Origin: Isoetes taiwanensis
Taxonomy: Eukaryota > Streptophyta > Lycopodiopsida > Isoetales > Isoetaceae
Assembly: GCA_021234155.1 (NCBI GenBank)
Contig: JAJEKV010000106.1
Span: 3,295,167 to 3,359,166 of the forward strand
Direction of reading: 5' to 3'
DNA length: 64,000 nt
Positions 23,471 through 34,902 of this stretch are shown here, one piece after another. Position numbers and translations under genes: made by a program. Under the pieces are notes generated by a model. It saw nothing but the letters and a program-made list of their open reading frames with translations. It did not search any database and was not told where the DNA came from. Numbering within the stretch: position 1 is the first letter of the stretch; each line of letters begins with the position of its first letter.

Positions 23471-24960
23471 TAGTAATGACACGAAGGTACCGATAATGCT
23501 ATATGCGGATGATCTTAGTATGATGGCAACAAAGAACAAAGGAATGCACAGACTGCTCAAAATTCTAGAACAATTCTGTGAGGATACAGGGCTGACAGTG
23601 AATCTAGCAAAAACTAAGATAGTCATCTTTGGACACAGGAACAGGCATAAACCTTTCAGATATAAAGGTGAAGAGATAGAGGAACCAACAGAATACAGAT
23701 ATCTAGGTTATGATGCGCATGGCACAGGGAAATGGGCCAAAGGAGCTAATGCTAGATTCCAATCAGCTATAGGAAGCTACTTTAACATGAAAAACTTACA
23801 TGTGTAGTAGAATAACCGATTGGGACATCAAATGTTATCTATTCGGTGCAAAGCAATAGCCACCACTCGGTTATGCGGGGCGAAGCATGGGGACCGGGTT
23901 TTATGAAAGAAAGCGGGAAAAGCGAGGAAGGAATACTTAGGCAATGGCGCGAGGCGATTGGGAATTGGGGGTAAGGACAAACACGCCCGCCCGACAATCA
24001 TGGTCCTCGAGGCAGGCGTAAAACCAATGGAAGTGAGAGCATGGGAGAGAACCATAAGGTACACGCTTTCGGAGACAACGGGGAGACATACAAGGAAAAG
24101 CGTCGGCATTGCAATCGCGAGAATCAGCAAAATCACATATCCTCGAAAGCATTGGATGGTTTAAAGAAGTGGCAACATGGACGGACATATGGGATTAAAC
24201 CCGAAAGTGATCTAATAGAAAAGGGGGGTGGAATGAGGGGGCGGAGACATAGCGACAAGAGCATGGCTCTGAGAGGCATCTGAGGACCCAAGACCGGTGG
24301 CTCATACAAGTTTTCAATCCGGACCAACAAATGGGACATCATATATACGGATAACATATTGGGGAAAAAGCGAAGGGACACACTAGCCGGATTTAGGATG
24401 GGAAGCCATGATCTAAGAATCTAAAAAAGGCGGTGGAGAGGGGTAGACAAGGAGGGGGAAGGATATGCGAGAATGTGTGGCGGGGGAGAATAGAGGATGA
24501 GAACCATATGATTAGTGATTTGCCGATATCACGGAGACATCGGGGGGACGATATAGAAATATAAGGTGGGGAACCGGTCCCACGGCCGATGGAGATGATG
24601 AGAATCATTACGGGATCCGCGCGACGCCGATCCTGAGAATGACGACCCGGAACACGAGAAGTACGGTGAAAGAGGGCTTGTAATATGATCCGTACAAAAT
24701 GAGTCGTATAGCCCCACACAAATTGCTCAGCTAAAAGCTGATTGATAACGACGCATCACTGCACGGCCAAGAAGCCGAGGTAAAGCGGGATGCTGGTATT
24801 AAAAGAAAAAAGTCAGCCTTCAGAAAAGGCTACATTATAACAGCATGATGTGCTAGTAGCACCCTTTTAGGGAGCTCGCCCATGCTACACAAGTCCAGGG
24901 GCCTTATGGCACAAGGGACATAAATGTATTCTATTCTATTCTATTCTATTCTATTCTATA
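23471..24960 (+). mobile_element. 5'-truncated LINE with pentanucleotide tail
   Basis: The first part is a clean frame to 23807: IMLYADDLSMMATKN (the YADD catalytic motif), then LEQFCEDTGLTVNLAKTK and YRYLGY, the usual order in plant LINE reverse transcriptases. Downstream coding is decayed across frames, with recognisable GVKPMEVRAWERTIRYTL and a Cys/His segment (MCGGRIEDENHMI) of the zf-RVT type. The 3' end is a pure ATTCT pentanucleotide run (24928-24959). This tail abuts the stop codon of the transposase-like gene on the other strand. Confidence 0.75.
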
Positions 24961-27824
24961 ACCCTGTCACCAGCAAGCATTCTATTTCCATAGTCATCAA
25001 TCACATCTTCCTGAAGAATATACATATCCTTCACGCATAGGAGGACGAAGTATGGAACATTTTCATGATTCCCTGGAGCAGCAAAAGATGCAAATATGTC
25101 TCCAATTTGGAGTACTTCGGATAGTTCTTCCTCATCAGCTGCATAAAAACCAACTAGCCCTTCTTGTTCGTCAACCTGGGCCGAACTAGGCTCCAGTTTG
25201 TGCAGCTTCCACTCACCATAATGCTGGAGATTCTCACATTCTTCCCATCTGAAATTCAAGCAACCATTGCAAAAACATGACATGGATCTATACATGACAA
25301 GTGTTGGGTCAGCTGGATTAATAGCAGACACACAATGTATAGCTAGAGTACCAGGCAATGCCTCACAAGCTGAACGAGGGTCCCTGTTAATGTCTTCTGC
25401 TATGACCTCCCATACGACTCTGTCCATTTTGCACTTCTTTTGTCTGAACAAACTGCAAGCAGAGTTGGCACCCAAAATCAGAATACCATTCTCTTTCCTT
25501 TGCTCGTCTGCAAGGAACCTTTTCTCCAAAGCAGCCTGCCCATCATGTTCTCCTTTTCCAAGGCCTGAGCCAAAATAATTCCACTGCATCCTAATTCTAT
25601 ACCTGTTATAATACTGGGCCACATTCAAATAAAAGGCTCGAGAACACTTAAACTGAGCAGCACACCCATCAGACCACATGACATGGTATTTGATGTGGCC
25701 AAAACTTTTTTGCATCATCCAAGTATGGTGTTTCTTGAGTGCAGCTTGAACAAAGAAAGCATCATGTTTCATAACATCGGAAACATACAAATGAACAGTT
25801 TTTTCTAGCTCGCCATTGACTTTCATCATGGTTATATGCATCAAAATAGTTATCTGGTCATCGTTCCAATGCTCGAACTGAACCTCCCTGAGTGGCTACA
25901 AAGTATAGTTCTCTGCAAAGTCCATTACTGACAAAACAGAATCATCCCTCAAATTTTGCACTGATTTCTTGAATTGTTTGCTTTGCCAACTTGATGAAAA
26001 GTTGTGAATAGTGAACTTTGTAAGGTGATGAAACATCTTGTCAAGCAATTTACCTGGACTCCCGCTTTCAGTAACAAGCTTCAGCCTCCTTGAAGTGCCA
26101 GCTTTGGAAGGTTTGTTCACGTACTTGTAAATTTGCAATTCAATGTTCTCATTCTGCGACTCTTTCTCATTAGGACAGATTTGAATGCCACAGCTCTGGC
26201 ACTCTCCCTTGACACAGTCCAAACTATGCCACTCTTCGCCTTCATTGTCACAGACCGTAGCTCTCCACATAATGCTAACATTTTGAAATGTTTTAGAAGG
26301 AGCTTGGCAGACGCCATTGTTCTCATCTGCTGCACAAACACCACAAGAACATGTATAATTGGCATGAAATTTGCTCCTTAGGACGCTAAATGCTTTTTTG
26401 TATAGCTCAGCTTGTTCTTGCTTCACGCAACAGCATGTGTTCCTCTCTTTCAACCTTCTCACACACGTAGGCTTAAACAGCTCGAACATTCTGACGCTAA
26501 TCTTTACTTCATGATGTTCATCTTTGAACATCTCATACAATTCACTCTGCAAGGAAAAAAGCGGCACGTATAAGTAAAACATAAATTAAAACTACTTACG
26601 AATTCAAAGACGTTCCAGACATTGCATTAGTTCTATGGCAGTCAGGCCATGATTTGATATACATTCAACTACTATAAGACAAGATCGTACATATTATGTA
26701 CATGATATGTATAAATATGTAGAAAATGTACTCCAACGCATTCCAGATGTACATATAAAACTCAATATGTAACCAGGTCACACACAGTGTCACTGTGTTA
26801 CAGATGTATGGATTCAATACTTTTCTGATGGAGGGAAGTACATTTAAATACTTTTATGTATTACCCTATCTTTCAACAGTATCTTGAGATCAGGAAAGCT
26901 CAGAGTGTACTAGCATGTACTTGGGAACTATAAAAACCGAGACTATAAAAACACAGCCTGACTTTCAACACATTTTCTGCCTTCTGCCACATTGGATGTA
27001 ATTTGAAGTACATCCAAGTACTTTTTCTGTTAAACATAGCTCATTCAGTACCTCCAAGTGTAAAAATATAATTATTGTAGTTGGATGTACTTCAATGTAT
27101 ATCAGATACATCCATTGCATGGAATGCAAATAGGATTACTAAACTTATCCAGGGTGCACAGAAGCTAGCTTCTATCGAGCTTGCAACAAAAAGGATTAAA
27201 AGACTTAAAACTGACCTGGGGCATGTCAAAAAACTGGATTGGAAGTGTCCTTTTCTTCCTGACATCCATGTACTTTGGAGAAGTTTTTGTGTGGGTTAAC
27301 CAAAAATCATTTACCAAGTGTTTGGTTGATTCCGGGAGCATGTCTGCCCTGGGTTGCCTTCCTGCCAGTGCCCACATGTTAGCACCTGATAATGACATGC
27401 ACTTTCTTCTAATTGTAGCTTTTGTAAGGTTTCTTGCTTGCACTTGAATAATTATGGAGGCTACTCCTTTTTGCTTGAGTTTTCCATTCTCACCAACAAT
27501 CATTGATAACAGGGAATGTTTAGCTGCTAATTTATCATTGCTATTTGCTTGTTTCACTTTCTTCAGACCTTCACGGATATTTTGTAGCATAGTATCCTTC
27601 ACAATTGTTTGCGCTGGATTTCCAATGGCAGGTTCAAAAAAGAAATGCAGCCTTTCATCCCGAACAGTTTTCACTGCTAAAGCTCTCCTTTGCACAGGAC
27701 GTAAATCTTGAACCTGATCATATATAAATTTAACAATTTCATCAATCTTACGCTTCATTTTCTTTGCCACATTCCCGATATTGCAATCTTCTTGCGCCAT
27801 TTCTGTTCCTTCATTGTTCATCAT
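24951..27824 (-). pseudogene. DDE-transposase-like gene (DFAENY family), two exons, one in-frame stop
   Basis: Exon 1 spans 27824-27216 (start ATG at 27824) and exon 2 spans 26546-24951. The 669-bp intron has a GTCAGT donor and a CTTGCAG acceptor, phase 0. The predicted product is about 734 residues. It has a Cys-rich middle (CCCVKQEQ, CSCGVCAADENNGVC), then the family motifs MDFAENYTL, HWNDDQITI, MWSDGCAAQFKCSRAF and NYFGSGLGKGEHDGQAALEK, and a C-terminal Cys/acidic tail. The spacing D...D...(GKG)xxDG suggests an RNase H-fold DDE enzyme. Proteins with DFAENY and HGKGxxDG are common in animals and seed-free plants. The frame is open except for one TAG at 25898-25896, directly after DFAENYTL. 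The 3' end touches a LINE tail. It lies nested inside the CACTA element and is not the CACTA transposase. Confidence 0.7.
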
Positions 27825-27866
27825 GGTTCTTGCGTGGTTTAGGGTTAGCTGGAGGAATTCTGGCAA

Positions 27867-28520
27867 GAAGGAGGAAAATTCTGGAGCTGGGCGAAGTTTT
27901 AGCCAAAAAGTGGGAAATTCTCCTAACGTTCAGGCGTTTCTTGGAGTGATTAGAGCGGTGGAAATGAAATCTGCTTCATGATTGCGTTTTAGGTGACGTG
28001 GCAATTAATTCCGAAAAAAAGCTTCCTTAATATAGCTATTATGTACATACTGGAAAAATGGTTATGTATTTGAAATGTGATACATCTCTTACTCTACATT
28101 TGGCCAAATGTAGGACACCCTAGCTTTCTTTTACCCAGCAGTGAAATAGTTTGGAGCTCATGGAGAATTCTGCCAGCCTTGTCAACATGTATGTACTGCG
28201 CATCTTCAGACCTTTCAAAATACAATTCTTGTAGTCTCATTATTGAGGTCCAATGGGACCTGTAGTTCTGATATTTTTGCTTTGCAACATGCTAGCCTCT
28301 TAGGCAGTTGGAGTGTATGAGCGGGTTTTGGTGGTAATATTCTTCAGTGTAAGTGAGTTAAAGAGACTCTGATAGGCCTACAGAAATTAAGAAATGGCTT
28401 TGATCGTAGAATCACGGCATTTTAAAGCCATTTTTTGGCAGATTCTTTGGTGAAATACAAGGAGGTGGTCAGTTGAAATAATTAATTTCGAATGTTCTTC
28501 TGATTGTTCCTTCTTTGCAG
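27867..28520. other. 5' flank of the transposase-like gene, non-coding
   Basis: Upstream side of the minus-strand gene. No terminal inverted repeat was recognised by eye. ORFs here are shadows. Confidence 0.4.
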
Positions 28521-28596
28521 AATTGAAGATCCAAGCATGAACCTTTCATGCCCTGATAAATCTGCTCTTGGTTTGGTCTCGACCTATTGGAATAAG
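28521..28596 (+). other. Single exon-like segment, unidentified
   Basis: Acceptor ttctttgcag and donor AATAAG|GTAC frame a 76-bp stretch, which reads with one leading base as RIEDPSMNLSCPDKSALGLV and on. It looks like a captured internal exon inside the CACTA element. Parent gene not recognised. Confidence 0.35.
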
Positions 28597-29059
28597 GTAC
28601 GAATTTATGCACATTGTTTTCAGGACGCATGTGCATGAAGATCATTTAGTAGGTTCAGTCACTACATTTCTTGATTCCTGATTCATAAGCACTGCCCTTT
28701 TTTCCTATAAGCTCATACAAGTTCAATAAGTTTTATGTATAGTTGGTTGAGAAAGAAGAACTAAAGATGGAAGATTCAATAGTAATTAAGCAATGGAAAT
28801 TTTGTTCTGAAGTGACAGTATTAAAATAGAATGAATGTCTTGTACATTCAAATTTAACGGAGAGTACATGGATTATGTAACTGTGCAAGTTTAGAATAGC
28901 ATATTACATCCATGGATTGGCCTATGGACCATGCACGTTTAAGGAATGTTAGGAGGAGATATTACAAGATGCCTGCTAGTCTTTCATTTCATGTTTTTTA
29001 AGTTCAAGATTTCAATCAATTGACGCACTCTAATAATTTGAGCTATGATAACTAATTAT

Positions 29060-29400
29060 TAAAGATATTGCTTGCTTCATTGTCCAGGAACAAGCTTGTC
29101 GCTATTGCATCAATTCGCACGGGGTCCCACAGGCTACGGATTGAGACAGGTAGATGGGAGCGGCCGCAATTGCCGCGAGAAGCGAGACTATGTGCCTGTT
29201 GCCAGTTACAGGTTATTGAAGATGAAAGCCATACTCTTCTGAGTTGCCCTGCTTTTGAGATAGTCCGGAGCGGATATGTCGTTAGTTCTTTAGCTGAGGT
29301 GCAATGGAGTTTCTTTATGCTAAAGTTACTAGACAAGATACATCTAGATAAGATCATATATCTACATTGCATTTGCTAATGAAGATCTGTAGTTTTGATA
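29060..29400 (+). mobile_element. LINE 3' end fragment (zf-RVT domain)
   Basis: The frame 29068-29379 reads SRNKLVAIASIRTGSHRLRI, then LPREARLCACCQLQVIEDES and HTLLSCPAF. The order arginine-rich helix, Cys-x2-Cys, His...Cys is the zf-RVT zinc-binding region at the C-terminus of plant LINE ORF2 proteins. No polymerase part is attached, so it is a heavily 5'-truncated copy within the CACTA element. Confidence 0.7.
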
Positions 29401-30890
29401 GTTGTGGATAGAAGCTTTATCTTTTTGAAATCCTAATGAAAAATATTAAACGTGTTGTTGTTGATGTTTTAGGCCATGATTTGCTGGGTTTTTAAGGGCA
29501 TAAAGAATGTTAAAGTTCCTTGGGTTGGTTATACCATATTTGCTGTAATGGAGTCAGAATATGTGGTTGGCATGACTGTAAACACAGTTTTTACCACTAA
29601 AAAGGCAAGAAGCTTCATGTCTAAACCTTCTAAGGAGACTTTAAAGATGACCCGGGGGGTTCACCTCTATGTTAGGGGCATATGGCATGTGCATGCATCA
29701 GGTCAGGAGAAACCACTATGTATACAGCTCGCCCTCCATAGAAACCCCTATGTATACAGTCCCGTGTTGTCGAAGCAGAATACCCGATTCCATACTTTTA
29801 CACTGAGTCTAATCCCAATTTACCCTATCCTTAACCTTATTTTTACATCCAGTATTTATTCATGTAGCCTACGCTCTACCTTACATTTACATCCAACCTA
29901 CAAATGTTGCAAGCTTCACAAGTTTTGTCGATTGCCAATGCTAAAGCCATATTAGTTGAACTTGATTTTGCCCAAATTGCACATTCGAGATTTCTGAATA
30001 TGTGCAGATAATAGATAACAACTCATGAAACAAATGTTGGGTTTTTCTCTTAATTGTCTTGTGATGCTTAGGTAGTTTATTTTCTATACTAAGAATGTGT
30101 GAACAATAGAAAACACTTTATAAAAGAACATGTTACCTCGTTTGCATTATGCCTCTAATCACCAGTTATTGCAAATCGGAACAATTGGTTATCCGAGAAA
30201 GTATCTAATTCTGTTCATAAGTTTAGTTTTATGGGGAGATTTGCGCATCTTTTTCATATTAGGATAGCCATATTTTCTCTGCATTTGTAGTAGAGCTTAT
30301 TTTGGCCATATGTTCTAGCTGTCTTCATCCACAAATGCCTTAAGAAAAGTTATCACAGATTCTCTCTTACCTCTTCATCCAAAATGCCTTAAGAAACGTT
30401 AACCCAGATTCTCTCTTACCTCTTCACCCAAAAATCTTTTAAAGAATCTTTGTCCAATTTTTTATCAACCATACATCTCTAATAATGTGTTTGTGAAAAT
30501 CCTGTTTAAGCATGTGAGATGCAATACAAAAAAATTGGTATGTATAAGCCAGGTATAACCGTACATTAGCACTTTACAATTTTCAATATATCAAGTAATC
30601 TCAAGAAAAAGAATGCAATTGATGCAGCATAATACTTCTAAATAAAGCATCAAACAGCATAAATCTCTTTTGCCCATGTTTGAACTGCAACAATATCAAC
30701 CAAGAAAACGAGTCATCTTTAAAGAGGTTTTGCAATATAATCAAGTATGAAACCAAGCTTAAAACAATGGAATATGCTGAACATTGCAGTGTGCAAGTAA
30801 TTGATACTATTCTCATAACAGATACTAATATGGGAAAAGTCTTATTTGCAGCACTACAACATTTATGTAATCATCACAAAAGAACATCTT
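29400..30890. other. Non-coding stretch
   Basis: The 159-codon plus-strand ORF at 29476-29955 has no recognisable domain and a skewed composition. It is probably chance. An imperfect 58-bp duplication, CTTCATCC(A)AAATGCCTTAAGAAA..., occurs at about 30330-30425. Confidence 0.4.
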
Positions 30891-30903
30891 GCATCATTCA
30901 GTT

Positions 30904-32192
30904 TCACACAAATTTTTTTAAGAACTTAACAAGGAGATCATTGACCACAGCAGCCTTCTCTTCATGCAAGAAATGGCCAGCTTCTTCAATCACGACAATA
31001 TCCTGAAGGTTCAAAACAACTTTGGCAAAATCAACACTATGTATACTCTTTTGCACTTGCACCTGGAAAGTTGTAGGCACCATCACGATCCCCGATAATA
31101 AGCAATATCGACACATCTATTGTTTTTCCTATTCAAGGGGCTTTCAGCTCCCATGTTCTACAAATATTTACAATGCATACAAGGGAATTGGTTCATGTGT
31201 GCACATAAAGGGCAGGCAGAAATATTAAGACTATTTACATATCAATAGATCGATAATAATTTAATGGACCGGTAAAACCAGTTTTCTCATACTGATTTGA
31301 GTAAAACTTAATCTCCTCTTCTGTTAGCCATGGTGGCAGGGTTTCTGGTTCTAGAGCTGTTGCAAACATCTCAACATTTTCTATATTTACTAATATGGCC
31401 TTCTGGATTCAAAATCGGCTTCAGCTTTTTCTGGTTCCTGTTCATATTCAGCCAAGAGCGTTTTTCTTAAAAAAAAATAAAAAATAAAAAAAAAATGTGC
31501 CCATTGACTTCTTGAAAATTATTGAACAATCTATAAGTTGAAACATATTTAGATCATGAAATTGGGATGCGATGAACATGATCATAGTTTCCATAATACT
31601 GATTCATCATCTCTATAGTGAGCAGTTCTATCATGGCAAGTTTACAACAAATACCTAGGGTGTTAGAAAAGCACTATCTAAGCAACACTGTTACTGAGAT
31701 AGAATGAAATGACAGAATGACAAATAAACTAACCAGAGAATACGAGAATCAATGGACACACGTTCCTCAGTCTGTCTATGTAAATGACTCCAATCTACTC
31801 TTCACTGTAAGAATATTACAGAAATGAAGTATGTAGCCCAAACACTACATAATACTACCCCTGATTATAAAGGAAACAAGAAACAAGTTCTCTGCACACT
31901 TGAAATATGCACATGTAGAAGTTCTCTCCCAAAGCTTTCCTGACATATGAAAGGCGGCTTCCAGAGGAATTTCTGCTACTAGCACATGAACTCTATCAGG
32001 CCGAAATAAGCAGAGGTCCCATGCAATGACTGCTCCCCAGTCATGACCAATCACAAAAACCTGATGCAGAAGCAGCTTCTAGTGATAGAACTCCTAAAAG
32101 ACAAACTAAGGAATGGAAATCCATACCTTGTTTTGATTTAAATGGTCAAGAAGGCAAATCAAGTCCCCCACTATTTGCAAAGAGGCATCAAC
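30904..32192 (-). pseudogene. Soluble epoxide hydrolase (alpha/beta-hydrolase) fragment, 4 exons
   Basis: Epoxide hydrolases open epoxide rings through an Asp nucleophile. Minus-strand exons: A about 32192-32127 (VGDLICLLDHLNQNK); B from 32060 (VFVIGHDWGAVIAWDLCLF, with the nucleophile in GHDWGA); C about 31370-31246 (LPPWLTEEEIKFYSNQYEKT, GFTGPLNYYR, the cap region with the usual tyrosine); D about 31118-30904 (IIGDRDGAYNFPG, then VVIEEAGHFLHEEK, carrying the acid and histidine of the triad). The A/B junction is GT-AG in phase 0. A frameshift near 31042 separates GDRDGAYNFPG from the C-terminal piece. Exon A's upstream partners are absent. It is a truncated, inactive copy carried by the CACTA element. 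Confidence 0.75.
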
Positions 32193-32239
32193 TTGAAATA
32201 TCCTTAGGAGCATCATTTTCTGGTACATATTCAGCTTCC

Positions 32240-32262
32240 TATGAATTAGAATAGAATAGAAT
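32240..32262 (-). repeat. AGAAT pentanucleotide run, possible LINE tail (minus orientation)
   Basis: TTAGAATAGAATAGAATAGA is the reverse complement of the TCTAT tail that ends the LINE at 24960. It may be the remnant of another LINE insertion, although no coding part was recognised next to it. Confidence 0.4.
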
Positions 32263-32662
32263 AGACCCTTTATTAACTTTTGGGGTAGCTTGAAATAGTT
32301 CCTGAATATAGTCTTAGAATTTGTTTGTTGAAGCATCATTCATTTATTAACTATTTTTTTGCTCATATCACACACATAAACAATGTGGAATGCAATGCAA
32401 CATAGACATGGATATATAAAAACATCATATACTTGTAGGACCTTAAAAAAGTTTAACTTGAACTGTTGACGCTCCAAGTCTTCACATCTAGAATTTGGTC
32501 CATATATGTTGAACAACACTGCAAGTTACATGGCTTAAATATTAGTACTTCGTAAGTTACATGCATAAAGAAAGATTTGTTTATGCTTCTTTAGATGTAT
32601 AGATTTGCTGGTTAGCTTAGTTTGTCCTTCACTTGTTTTCTTCTATTCACATAATCTTGCAG

Positions 32663-32758
32663 GGGAAATCAAGCATATGCAAATGGAGATTTTCCACCAG
32701 TGGAGGAATGGCTTTCATGTGACAATCTGCACTTTTCGCAGCTGGCTCTGTTGTGGAG
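32663..32758 (+). other. Exon-like fragment resembling a TPR (DnaJ/TPR protein) repeat start
   Basis: After a clean acceptor (atcttgcag) the frame reads GNQAYANGDFPPVEEW and on to a GT donor at 32759. GNQAYANGDxxxAEEYY is the typical start of a tetratricopeptide block in plant DnaJ/TPR proteins. A single exon with nothing on either side suggests capture by the CACTA element. Confidence 0.35.
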
Positions 32759-33069
32759 GTGGGTTAAATGCCTCTAGCATAATTATCTTTTCGTCTTTAC
32801 ATAAATGACGGGAGCAACTTATTCAGGATTTTATGGCTGCTTTTGTCATTCTAAAATAGATGGATCTGTGATGGATATTGATCTTTATGAACCTTATTAT
32901 TTTTATGAAGAATTGATTTAATACTATGGTCTTTCTCAGTGATTTCTGAGTGGAAGCCTAAGTGTTATTATGACATGGATTTCCTTTAGTTGCTTGTGAT
33001 AGTGTTAGCTGGTAGTTTGCATAGGGTTTTGTGGTGACCTGGTTGCTTAGTTTGTGCTGGGGTGCTAGC

Positions 33070-33483
33070 ATAGGTTTGGTTGAGGAAGTTCGTGGGTATT
33101 TATTGGCTGCGCGTAGTCGTCAGAAAAGTGTGGCTGATAAGCACAGGACCCAACGAGTTTTCCAGGTGGGCGATTCAGTTTGGCTCAAGATTAAGGTTAA
33201 GCAAGCCAAGCTTAAGATTGGTAACTGCAAGAAACTGGCACCCAGATGGGCTGGGACGTTCAAGATCATTGAACGTGTTGGAGAGCAGGCATATCGGTTG
33301 GATTTGCCACCCCGCTTGAAGATCCACAAGGTCTTTCACGTCAGTCTTCTGAAGCAACATACTCCAGATCCAGAGGAGATATTGGATACACCCACTCTCC
33401 TTGAAATGACAAAAGAGCATCTTGAGATAGTGCCTGAAGTTCTTCTTGATCGGGCCTATAAGGGTGGCTGCCAGGGTAGATAA
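33070..33483 (+). mobile_element. Ty3/gypsy integrase C-terminal fragment
   Basis: The frame reads ARSRQKSVADKHRTQRVFQV, then GDSVWLKI, LAPRWAGTFKIIERVGEQAY and LKIHKVFHVSLLKQH. This is the integrase C-terminal (GPY/F-type) module of chromovirus-like gypsy elements. The expected chromodomain core is missing, because the frame ends at DRAYKGGCQGR. There is no protease, RT or catalytic integrase core nearby, so it is an isolated fragment within the CACTA element. Confidence 0.8.
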
Positions 33484-33489
33484 GGTAGT

Positions 33490-34590
33490 GGTTGTCTATA
33501 TGTTGGATAGTTTAAGCAGTAGGAGTCTAGTTTATTGCCCAGATGCATGTAGGCAGAGATAGATGCCTTTGTTGTGTGATGTGGTATGATGCTAGTTTAG
33601 GCAGATTTTTGTAGTTAAAATGTTGGTGGGCACCTAGCTGCTTGGCTTATAATACTGCTTTGCCCAATAAAAACAGATATTTTATTTATGCCTTTGATGG
33701 TATTGATCTTGTAAAATTTGATGGTAAATCTGGCGCTGCAGAAATATAAATGTTTCATTTAATTATTATATCCATCTGGGTACATTCTCGGAGCCTAATT
33801 CATTATGTAGCATAAACCTGGTTTCCAGCTATTGCATTGGCTAGAATAATGTTAGATCTGATGATGAGAAATCCTATGCTCAAGTGGCATTCATATATTG
33901 ATGGGGTAGATCTTGATTACAGCCTACGCAGTTTAATTGCCTCTTAAAACCTTATGAATGATGTGGTGCAACACGTACAGGACCAGAAATATACACGGAA
34001 AGTTCATATTAATGCACGAAACAGGAATAACTTGATTGGATAATATTCTAGATATGCTGGATTTTTTGAGCATCCTTCGCTTATAATTAAGCTGAAGCAA
34101 CAAGGGCTACTTATGTGCTCCATTTGCTGCTTATGCATGTGTATTTAGAGCAGCTAGATCTTGAGGCTTTCACTTATGAACCTGAACATGGCTGACAATT
34201 ATGATTAAGCTATGGGTTTGGTGTATTTTTGAAATCTAGGTTCAGAACTATAGAATATCATCAAAGATTTTTGAAGAACAAGCATATCGCAACAAGGAAA
34301 TGAAGCTGTTAATGAGCACCTTATCATATTATTCTTGTTGTTGGCATTGTAAAGATTGTTACACGTAAATGTAACAATGACTTGTGACTGGATTTAAATA
34401 AAGGAGTTTTTATTTTATTTATGCTTTTATTTCTTCATAACTTGTAGCCTAAACTCATCTTAGACTTCATCAGCATTACAAGCAATTGAAAATGCAGGCA
34501 TATTGCAAATCAATAAATTTCAAATTGCAAACAAAATGTAAATCCAAACAAAATATAAATAGACGAAACCCTGACAAATTTAGTGAAAAA
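33490..34590. other. Non-coding stretch
   Basis: AT-rich sequence between the gypsy fragment and the right subterminal array of the CACTA element. Nothing else recognised. Confidence 0.45.
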
Positions 34591-34599
34591 TGTTATGAC

Positions 34600-34902
34600 G
34601 AATTTTTAATTTTTTGACAATTTTTCTTACTATTTTGCTCACGATTTTGTTGACAATTTTGTGGATGATATTTTTGACAATTTTTTTGACGTTAATTCTG
34701 GCGAATCTTGACGATTTTTTGATGCTTAATCGTCAGAAAACTGACGACTTTTTTGATGATCTTTCCGACGATTTTTCTGACGCTAGATCGTCATGTAAAA
34801 ATCGTCAGATAAATCGTCAGCCAGTAGGGTCTGGGCTGTTGTCTATTCTGTGAAAACCATCTGACGATTTTTCTGATGCAGAACATGCATTCTCTTGTAG
34901 TG
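34600..34902 (-). repeat. Right terminal inverted repeat and subterminal array of the CACTA element
   Basis: Dense TTGACGATTTTT/CTGACGA motifs run to the terminus CTCTTGTAGTG at 34892-34902, the inverse of the left end. The target duplication ATT follows. Confidence 0.75.

Larger units (their letters stand above)
15397..34902. mobile_element. 19.5-kb CACTA (En/Spm-type) transposon carrying host-gene fragments
   Basis: The left end reads CACTACAAGAGGATGATGG and the right end, on the minus strand, reads CACTACAAGAGAATGCATG. The first 11 bases are identical, and the following 25-30 bases align with few differences, down to a shared AAAAATCGTCAGA. ATT immediately flanks both ends (15394-15396 and 34903-34905), which is the 3-bp target duplication expected of CACTA elements. 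Subterminal regions (about 15418-15625 and 34600-34890) are packed with TCGTCAG/CTGACGA repeats. The flanks join into one LINE reading frame. No TNP2-type transposase was seen inside, so it looks non-autonomous. Cargo includes PPR, FCP1-like, epoxide hydrolase and TPR-like pieces plus nested elements. Confidence 0.8.

Noticed and set aside
29476-29955. 159-codon plus-strand ORF
   Set aside because: No recognisable motif. It sits in TE-rich CACTA cargo and loses coding character in its second half.
15397-34902. DFAENY-type gene as the CACTA transposase
   Set aside because: CACTA elements use TNP2-type transposases with different motifs, so the gene at 24951-27824 is treated as a nested element.
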